Below the pieces are notes generated by a model that made no database searches, was not told the origin of the DNA, and saw nothing but the letters and a program-made list of their open reading frames with translations. Of a stretch of DNA of 58,940 nucleotides, positions 52,804 through 58,940 are shown in pieces. The position numbers and the translations under genes were made by a program. The stretch covers positions 1-58,940 of the forward strand of contig JAUIKY010000020.1 in NCBI GenBank assembly GCA_030430535.1. The letters run 5' to 3'. The DNA comes from Bacteroidia bacterium (GTDB lineage Bacteria > Bacteroidota > Bacteroidia > Flavobacteriales > Flavobacteriaceae). The number at the start of each line of letters is the position of its first letter. Position 1 is the stretch's first letter.

Positions 52804-55800
52804 ATGCAGAAAATTTTTCAGTACATATTGTTTTTTTGCGTGGTGGTGAGCTATTCCCAAAGTTCCATCCAACGGCTAAATTCTATAAACAACGAACTTA
52901 ATTTCTATCTATTGGACGTTGAATTGGGGCTGTCCAATAACGTGGTAAACAGTATTGAGCAAGATTCTTTAGGTTTTATTTGGGTAGGGACCCCCGATGG
53001 ACTCAATAGATATGACGGCACCGATTTTACAGTTTTTAAAAAGGAAAACAGCAACGATAACGTAAAGCTAAATGACAATTTTATTAATGAAATACAAGTT
53101 GTTGATGATGGTAGGCTGTTAATAGCAACCAATGAAAGTTTGAATATTTATAATTCAAAGAATGGTTTTTTTAAAACGTTCAATCAAGAAAATGGGTTAA
53201 TTGGCAACAGTATAAGTGTTTTTGAAACAGAGCCCAATGGACGTATTTTTTTAGGGATATTTGGTGCGGGTGTTCAAATAATTGACAAAAGTGGAGAAAC
53301 TGCTGGCGTATTTGTCCATAATCCAGAAGATGAAAATTCACTTTCATCAAACATTATTACGTGTATGGTTCGTCAAGGAGATTCACTGCTTTGGATAGGA
53401 ACCAATAGAAATGGACTCAATAAATTAAACTATAAAACTAAAAAAGTTTCACGGGTAAAGTTAAACGGAAACAGTGATGATGGTTTACGTATTGAAGGCC
53501 TTTTTGTGGACAGTGATGATAACCTTTGGGTAGGCTCGAATGAAGGGGTGTTCGCCATGACGGCCAAAGGAGATACCTTGCACCTTGAACAATCATCGCA
53601 AGAGGGTAAGGGGTTGAGTGATAACGATGTGCGCTGTTTCGAAGAAGATAATTTTGGACAGATGTGGATCGGTACAACCAACGGCGGTTTGAATATTATC
53701 AATAAATCTGATTTTCTTAAGCGTAATTTTCAGGTGAAATGGTATTTGCCGGCCGATGATGGCTCCAGTGTATTTAACAGAACGGTTTCTTCCATCAAGA
53801 AAGATTTTGAAGGCAATATGTGGATTGGTACAAGTACTGGGATAAACTTTGTTAGCCCGAGAGGTGAACCTATTAAGCTGATTAGAAAAAGAGCCACCGA
53901 AACGAGAAGTATTAGCCATAACCGAATAGGTGCTTTGGCCGAAAGTTTCAACGGAAAAATATGGATTGGTACTGATGGTGCAGGGTTGGATTTGTTGAAC
54001 CCGAAAACGGGCGAATTTAAACGCTTTAGGCATCAACCAAATAATAGCAGAAGCCTTAGTAATAATTATATTATATCGTTGTTTGAAGATTCCAAACAAC
54101 GGCTTTGGGTAGGTACTTACCGAGGAGGTTTAAACCAAATGGATATTGAAACAGGAAACTGTAAGCACTATCTACAAGGTGATGCCGACAGTGGCAGTGA
54201 TGTTCGTGTTATTTTTGAAGATAGCAAAGCCAATATTTGGGTCGGCACGAATAGAGGCGGTGTTTTTAAATACGATGAAAAGTCTGGGCAATTTCATTAT
54301 ATCAGTTCCTTGGGCAAATTGGATGTAAGGGATATCGATGAAGATGCCCATGGCGATTTATGGATGGCGACTTACGGCAACGGGATTTTAAAATATAGTC
54401 CAACACTTGACGACAGAGTTTTTTATAACCACGGAAATATTGAAGGGTTTAAAACCAATGTTATTTATAGTATTCTTGTGCTACCTAGTGGCGATATATT
54501 GGCAGGTACTCAAAATGAAGGGCTATTGCGTTTCAATCCCATTGATGGCGACATCGATTTTTTTACCGAAGCAAACGGCTTAAGTAATAATACGGTAAGT
54601 TGTATTATTATGGAAAACCAAAAAAATATTTGGTTGGGAACGTACAATGGTATAAGCAATTATAACGCCTTGACCGATAAAATTTTCAACCTAAAGACCT
54701 ATACCAATATACAGCAAGGTAAATTCAATATCGGCTCAGGATTAATAACTTCATCAGGCATGGTTTATTTGGGGGGAGATAAGGGTTTGAATGTGTTCAA
54801 TCCCGATAATCTGCATGACAATATAGAGGTTTATCCTGTTGTTTTTAAAGGATTGGAAGTTTTGGGAGAGCGGGTACAGGTGAACCAAAATGAAGAAGAC
54901 GGCGTACTCGATAAATCTATTTTTTATGAAGACCACATCCGTTTAAAACCGCATCAAACGTTCTTTTCGTTGGACTATACGGCGTTAAAATACCCCTTCA
55001 CTAAAAACGTTACGTATTCGTATAAAGTTGATGGTTACAACAACCAATGGATTAACACTAATCAATTTGGAAAAGTAAACTTGGTAAACTTGCCATTTGG
55101 GGATTATACCCTAAATGTTAAAGCTAAATTTGGGTCGGGCGATGAAGTTATAAAAAAAATGAACCTTACCATAGAGCCTCCTTTTTGGAGAACCACTTGG
55201 GCATATATTGGCTACGTTTTGGTGTTGGTGGCCGCCATTTATTGGTTTATGAAATACTATACAGAACGCGTTAAATTGATAAACTCTTTGGCTTTCGAAA
55301 AAAAACAACGCCAATTGGAATACAATTTCAATGAAGAAAGAATCCGTTTTTTTACTAGCTTTTCGCATGAATTAAAAACGCCCTTAACATTAATTTTAGC
55401 CCCCATTGAAGATTTGATTGGAGAGGTTAAGTCACTAAAACAAAAAAACAGTTTAACCTTAATTCAAAAAAATGCTAAGCAGCTACTGCAGACCATTAAT
55501 AAACTTTTAGAATTTAGAAAGGCTAACTTGGGGCTAAGCAAGTTGCGTATCAATCAACACAACCTTACCGAATGTTTAGAGCAATGGGTGGATAATTATT
55601 TCCCGTTGGCCAAAAAACGGGGGATAGCCTTGCGCTATGATTTTCCTCAAGAACCCTTAATAACTTGGTTCGATCTTGAAAAACTTCACATTATATTCAA
55701 TAATTTGATATCCAATGCTTTTAAGTATACGCCTGATAATGGGGAAGTGCTTGTAACACTTAGTTATGATGAGGAGAGTTTTGAGATTAAGGTAAAAGAC

Positions 55801-56892
55801 ACAGGCTATGGAATTACCCCAGAAGAGTTGGAGTATGTTTTCGAGAGATATTACCAGTCCAACTCCGTAAAAAGAAAAAACGGCATCGGCATCGGTTTGT
55901 CTCTGTCAAAAAGTTTTGTAGAGCTTCATATGGGCACCATTAGCATTGAAAGCAAACCTAATTTGGGAAGCACTTTTACGGTGGTCATACCAAGGGACGA
56001 ATCGTTATTTACTGATGCGGTTATTGATACTGTAAATGTTTCCGATACCGAAATAACCGAACCGGATATTTGGGTGCCAGAATTGTATTCAGAAAGCAAA
56101 ACCTCGTCCAATTTAGTAGTCAATGATAATAGGGAGCTCGTGTTGCTCATTGACGATAACCCCGATATTTTGAAATATTTAGACGGATTGTTAGAAGGTA
56201 AATACGATCTTATTTATGCCAAAAATGGAGAGGAAGGCGTTGAAAAAGCAAAACGTTATATTCCAGATTTAATAGTTTCAGATGTGATGATGCCAAAAAT
56301 GGATGGTATTGAATTGTGCAATGTACTTAAGGAAACCACTGAAACCACCCATATCCCAATTATATTGTTAACCGCAAAAGGCAATACCGAAAGCATTCAA
56401 GAAGGTTATCAATATGGGGCAGATGATTACATTGTGAAGCCTTTCAGTAGCCAAATTCTACAAGCCAGAATTCACAATTTATTGGAGTCGAGAAAGCGTT
56501 TGCGTTCCTATTTTTTAAACGCCGAAGAAGAACCTGTTGAGGTAGAAAGTGAAAATGATTCTGTTTTAAAACAGGAAAAGGTGTTCTTGAAAAAGCTGAC
56601 CCAAGTGATCCTTGAAAATTTAGACAAAGAAAAATCGGATGTTTGGGATATTTCGCAAGACATGGGGATGAGCCGAACCTCGCTTTTTAGAAAAGTGAAA
56701 GCCATTACCGGGCTAAATATTAATCAATACACTAGAAAGGTGAAGATCGATAAGGCTGCCGAATTAATTAAATCTGGAAATTATACCATTGCACAAGCTT
56801 CGTATGAGGTGGGCTTCAATAACGTAAAATATTTTAGGAAATTATTTAAGGAACAGTTTGAAAAATTACCGTCCGATTTAACCAAAAATTAG
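52804..56892 (+). CDS. Hybrid two-component system regulator (HTCS)
   Basis: 1362 aa, all in one polypeptide. After a signal peptide there is a two-module periplasmic propeller of Reg_prop repeats (DSLGFIWVGTPDGLNRYDG, NFGQMWIGTTNGGLNII, KQRLWVGTYRGGLNQMD), a Y_Y_Y domain (FSLDYTALKYPFTKNVTYSY) and a membrane helix near 800-817. The kinase follows, with phospho-acceptor His in SFSHELKTPLTLIL near 855 and N/G boxes NNLISNAFKYTP and GIGIGLSLSKSF. The receiver has DVMMPKMDG near 1160, and an AraC DNA-binding domain covers about 1270-1360. It senses a released oligosaccharide in the periplasm and activates its polysaccharide locus. Confidence 0.96.
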   Translation: MQKIFQYILFFCVVVSYSQSSIQRLNSINNELNFYLLDVELGLSNNVVNSIEQDSLGFIWVGTPDGLNRYDGTDFTVFKKENSNDNVKLNDNFINEIQVVDDGRLLIATNESLNIYNSKNGFFKTFNQENGLIGNSISVFETEPNGRIFLGIFGAGVQIIDKSGETAGVFVHNPEDENSLSSNIITCMVRQGDSLLWIGTNRNGLNKLNYKTKKVSRVKLNGNSDDGLRIEGLFVDSDDNLWVGSNEGVFAMTAKGDTLHLEQSSQEGKGLSDNDVRCFEEDNFGQMWIGTTNGGLNIINKSDFLKRNFQVKWYLPADDGSSVFNRTVSSIKKDFEGNMWIGTSTGINFVSPRGEPIKLIRKRATETRSISHNRIGALAESFNGKIWIGTDGAGLDLLNPKTGEFKRFRHQPNNSRSLSNNYIISLFEDSKQRLWVGTYRGGLNQMDIETGNCKHYLQGDADSGSDVRVIFEDSKANIWVGTNRGGVFKYDEKSGQFHYISSLGKLDVRDIDEDAHGDLWMATYGNGILKYSPTLDDRVFYNHGNIEGFKTNVIYSILVLPSGDILAGTQNEGLLRFNPIDGDIDFFTEANGLSNNTVSCIIMENQKNIWLGTYNGISNYNALTDKIFNLKTYTNIQQGKFNIGSGLITSSGMVYLGGDKGLNVFNPDNLHDNIEVYPVVFKGLEVLGERVQVNQNEEDGVLDKSIFYEDHIRLKPHQTFFSLDYTALKYPFTKNVTYSYKVDGYNNQWINTNQFGKVNLVNLPFGDYTLNVKAKFGSGDEVIKKMNLTIEPPFWRTTWAYIGYVLVLVAAIYWFMKYYTERVKLINSLAFEKKQRQLEYNFNEERIRFFTSFSHELKTPLTLILAPIEDLIGEVKSLKQKNSLTLIQKNAKQLLQTINKLLEFRKANLGLSKLRINQHNLTECLEQWVDNYFPLAKKRGIALRYDFPQEPLITWFDLEKLHIIFNNLISNAFKYTPDNGEVLVTLSYDEESFEIKVKDTGYGITPEELEYVFERYYQSNSVKRKNGIGIGLSLSKSFVELHMGTISIESKPNLGSTFTVVIPRDESLFTDAVIDTVNVSDTEITEPDIWVPELYSESKTSSNLVVNDNRELVLLIDDNPDILKYLDGLLEGKYDLIYAKNGEEGVEKAKRYIPDLIVSDVMMPKMDGIELCNVLKETTETTHIPIILLTAKGNTESIQEGYQYGADDYIVKPFSSQILQARIHNLLESRKRLRSYFLNAEEEPVEVESENDSVLKQEKVFLKKLTQVILENLDKEKSDVWDISQDMGMSRTSLFRKVKAITGLNINQYTRKVKIDKAAELIKSGNYTIAQASYEVGFNNVKYFRKLFKEQFEKLPSDLTKN

Positions 56893-57061
56893 TATCAATA
56901 AGTATTTTTTATAAATAGAAGATAGGTATAAAGAAGTGAGACAAACCCGTGTGTTTTCAGGTGATGGACGTTTAGTAACCCTTCTTTTGTCAATTTATCC
57001 CCTCTTTAGTGTGGACTATTGTGCTAAGTTTGTAACCTACCAACTAAATTAAATATCTTCC

Positions 57062-58381
57062 ATGAAAATGGGCCCTACAGTATTTTATTCAAAATGGCTA
57101 ACCTTGTTAGTGTACGTTGTTTTTTGGCAGTCTTGTGCCCAAAAAATAACGGTTGCCAACGTTGGTGAAGGTTGGAGCAAAAATTCTGTAAATACGGTTA
57201 AGTTCAGAAAAAATGCCATTACTTCATTTTCAAATTACCAATTTACGGCTTATTACAACAAAGAAGGGTACATGGTTTTAGGCAAGCGAAAGTTAAAGGA
57301 ATCGCATTGGGAAACTGTCCAAACTTCATATAAAGGTCATACAAAAGATGCTCATAATAGTATAAGTATAGCTGTTGATGGTGAGGGCTATTTACACGTA
57401 AGCTGGGACCACCACAACTCAAAATTAAGGTATGCGGTTAGTAAAACACCATTAAGTTTAGACTTGGGAGAGGAAATAACCATGACGGGTAAACAGGAAG
57501 AGAAAGTAACCTACCCAGAATTCTATAACATGCCGGGTGGTGATTTGTTGTTTTTTTACCGTTCGGGAGAGTCGGGCCGAGGCAACATGGTGATTAATGC
57601 CTACGATGTCGAATCAAAAAAATGGTCGCAAATTCAAAGTAATTTAATCGATGGCGAAAACAAACGCAGTGCCTATTGGCAAGCTGTAGTCGATAAGCAC
57701 GGCACGGTGCACCTTTCTTGGGTTTGGCGCGAAACCTGGGGGGTAGAGACCAATCATGATTTGTGTTATGCAAAATCGACGGATGGTGGCAAAACTTGGG
57801 AAAAATCAACCGGAGAACCTTATACCTTGCCAATTACTTTGGCTAATGCCGAGTTTGCATGGAAAATTCCACAAAACACCAATTTGATTAATCAAACAGC
57901 GATGACTGCTGATGCCAACGGAAATCCGTACATAGTATCCTATTGGAATGAGGGGAGCATACCGCAGTTCCAACTGGTATACAAAGCGGGTTCAACTTGG
58001 AAAAAAGAAAACACTGGTTTTAGGAAATCTGCATTTACGTTGGGCGGTGGAGGCACAAAAAGTATCCCCATTTCGCGTCCAGATATTTTAATCGATAAAT
58101 CCTTTGCGGGTATTCTTTTTAGGGATAGCGAGCGGGGCAATAAAGTGTCGTTAGCCTATGCTGATTTAAAAGCCAATAAAGCTTGGCAGGTTATCGATTT
58201 AACCGAAAATTCGTTTGGGCAGTGGGAACCCAACTACGATATTTCGCAATGGCACAAAAATAAAACCCTTTATGTGTTTCTACAAGATGTAACCCAAATA
58301 GACGGCGAGGGCATAGCAGATGTTCAATCATCAAAGGTGAACATTCTAGAGGTAAAAAAACTTTCAAAATTAATTAAGTAA
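57062..58381 (+). CDS. BNR_4-family propeller protein, possible polysaccharide lyase or hydrolase
   Basis: 439 aa with an N-terminal signal (LLVYVVFWQSCAQ), perhaps a lipoprotein with Cys. Repeats of SxDxGxTW type (KSTDGGKTW) and blades such as GHTKDAHNSISIAVDGEGYL, HVSWDHHNSKLRYAVS and HLSWVWRETWGVETNHD indicate a seven-bladed BNR_4 propeller. Some ulvan and related uronan lyases (PL24/PL25) share this fold, with His and Tyr catalytic residues; His-rich segments here (DHHNS) fit, but I cannot assign activity. A perfect -7 box TAAGTTTG lies at 57025-57032. Confidence 0.75.
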   Translation: MKMGPTVFYSKWLTLLVYVVFWQSCAQKITVANVGEGWSKNSVNTVKFRKNAITSFSNYQFTAYYNKEGYMVLGKRKLKESHWETVQTSYKGHTKDAHNSISIAVDGEGYLHVSWDHHNSKLRYAVSKTPLSLDLGEEITMTGKQEEKVTYPEFYNMPGGDLLFFYRSGESGRGNMVINAYDVESKKWSQIQSNLIDGENKRSAYWQAVVDKHGTVHLSWVWRETWGVETNHDLCYAKSTDGGKTWEKSTGEPYTLPITLANAEFAWKIPQNTNLINQTAMTADANGNPYIVSYWNEGSIPQFQLVYKAGSTWKKENTGFRKSAFTLGGGGTKSIPISRPDILIDKSFAGILFRDSERGNKVSLAYADLKANKAWQVIDLTENSFGQWEPNYDISQWHKNKTLYVFLQDVTQIDGEGIADVQSSKVNILEVKKLSKLIK

Positions 58382-58401
58382 AAAGAAAACAACCCCATAA
58401 A

Positions 58402-58940
58402 ATGACAGTACGGTTTTTAATTATAGCAGCGATAACGCTAATGTTCAGTTCTTGTAAAACGGAAGAAGATGTATTAGCCAAAAAAATTGATGACACTTTA
58501 TTGGTGGCATCCAAACAGTACGAACACCTCATGCAAATTTTGCCAGAGGGTCGCTACCCGAAAACGTATCACGCTAAACAAGATAAATTGGAAACCAGCC
58601 GCTCGGGGTGGTGGTGTAGTGGATTTTATCCGGGTTCCTTAATTTACTTAAATGAAAATGCTGAAAATCCAGTGTTTCAAAAGGAAATTGAACGTGTGCT
58701 TGCAGATTTAGAACAAGAGCAATATAATACCACGACTCACGATTTGGGCTTTATGATGTATTGTAGTTTTGGCAATGCAGAACGATTAAACCCTTCTAAA
58801 GAAAACAAAGAGATATTGATGAACAGTGCCAAATCTCTGGCTTCAAGGTTTAACGATACGGTAGGGTGCATTAAATCTTGGGATTCCTCAAATGACGATT
58901 ATTTGGTTATTATCGATAATATGATGAACCTGGAACTGCT
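58402..58940 (+). CDS. GH88-like unsaturated glucuronyl hydrolase, truncated by window end
   Basis: 179 codons are visible before the window edge. The lipoprotein signal ends LMFSSCKTE. The GH88 features are present: RSGWWCSGFYPGSLIYL, the catalytic-Asp motif THDLGFMMYCSFGNA and DYLVIIDNMMNLEL. GH88/GH105 enzymes hydrolyse the unsaturated uronic acid left at the end of oligosaccharides by polysaccharide lyases. It begins 20 bp after the BNR_4 gene, implying that a lyase acts in the same pathway. Confidence 0.85.
   Translation, partial: MTVRFLIIAAITLMFSSCKTEEDVLAKKIDDTLLVASKQYEHLMQILPEGRYPKTYHAKQDKLETSRSGWWCSGFYPGSLIYLNENAENPVFQKEIERVLADLEQEQYNTTTHDLGFMMYCSFGNAERLNPSKENKEILMNSAKSLASRFNDTVGCIKSWDSSNDDYLVIIDNMMNLEL

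Overview
The window comes from a low-GC marine-type member of the Flavobacteriaceae (Bacteroidota). This rests on the gliding-motility isomerase GldI, a type IX secretion C-terminal tail, several TAnnTTTG (-7) promoter boxes, a one-protein hybrid two-component regulator, a heterodimeric methylmalonyl-CoA mutase, and chromosomal gene orders usual in this family (recF/DUF721, parA-parB-DUF5683-dapB-lepB, mutL-rhomboid-rhomboid-EEP). I cannot fix the genus.

Layout. 1-2.1 kb is a small accessory patch: the tail of a possible transposase and an OLD-like ATPase/TOPRIM nuclease. 2.2-11.4 kb is core: a LysE-like exporter, lgt-DUF192, two lipoprotein peptidyl-prolyl isomerases (a cyclophilin-FKBP fusion and GldI), a DHH phosphoesterase and ndk. 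These are followed by an orphan contractile-tail sheath protein with a lipoprotein and a small helical protein, then a LuxR regulator and a cold-shock protein. 11.5-29.9 kb is mostly housekeeping: DUF721, 2H phosphoesterase, recF, TPR protein, ribH, mutL, two rhomboids, an EEP hydrolase, WbqC, lepB, dapB, parB/parA and one T9SS-secreted protein. 30-35.2 kb carries both methylmalonyl-CoA mutase subunits around a His-tailed lipoprotein, then divIC and udk. 35.4-39.3 kb is a minus-strand set of cytochrome c, soluble PQQ-type sugar dehydrogenase and TonB-dependent receptor.

39.5-46.35 kb is an integrated element. It starts in the 3' end of a tRNA-Pro(TGG) gene and is bounded by a 16-bp direct repeat (39510-39525 and 46333-46348). 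It carries an IntDOT-like tyrosine recombinase, an XRE repressor, a HEPN-like protein, a 1-kb non-coding stretch, two paralogous cupin proteins, a tiny basic ORF, a CsbD-like stress protein and an AraC regulator. The non-coding stretch holds two copies of a hairpin whose stems differ by compensating base changes while the flanks stay identical. No relaxase or other transfer gene is visible.

46.7-58.9 kb returns to the chromosome with kbl. A plus-strand polysaccharide-utilisation cluster follows for arabinose-rich, uronate-containing glycan (pectic arabinan or arabinogalactan type): GH127 beta-L-arabinofuranosidase, GH51 alpha-L-arabinofuranosidase, hybrid two-component regulator, BNR_4 propeller protein and a GH88-type unsaturated uronyl hydrolase cut by the window end. 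The SusC/SusD pair, if present, lies outside.

Short dispersed repeats of the flavobacterial 'GTCATTGCGA / CACTGAGCGGAGCCGAAGTG' type occur between genes and, unusually, twice in frame inside mutA. A different repeat of about 125-150 bp sits just upstream of both nrnA and udk. All calls come from reading the sequence; no database search or computed statistic was available.
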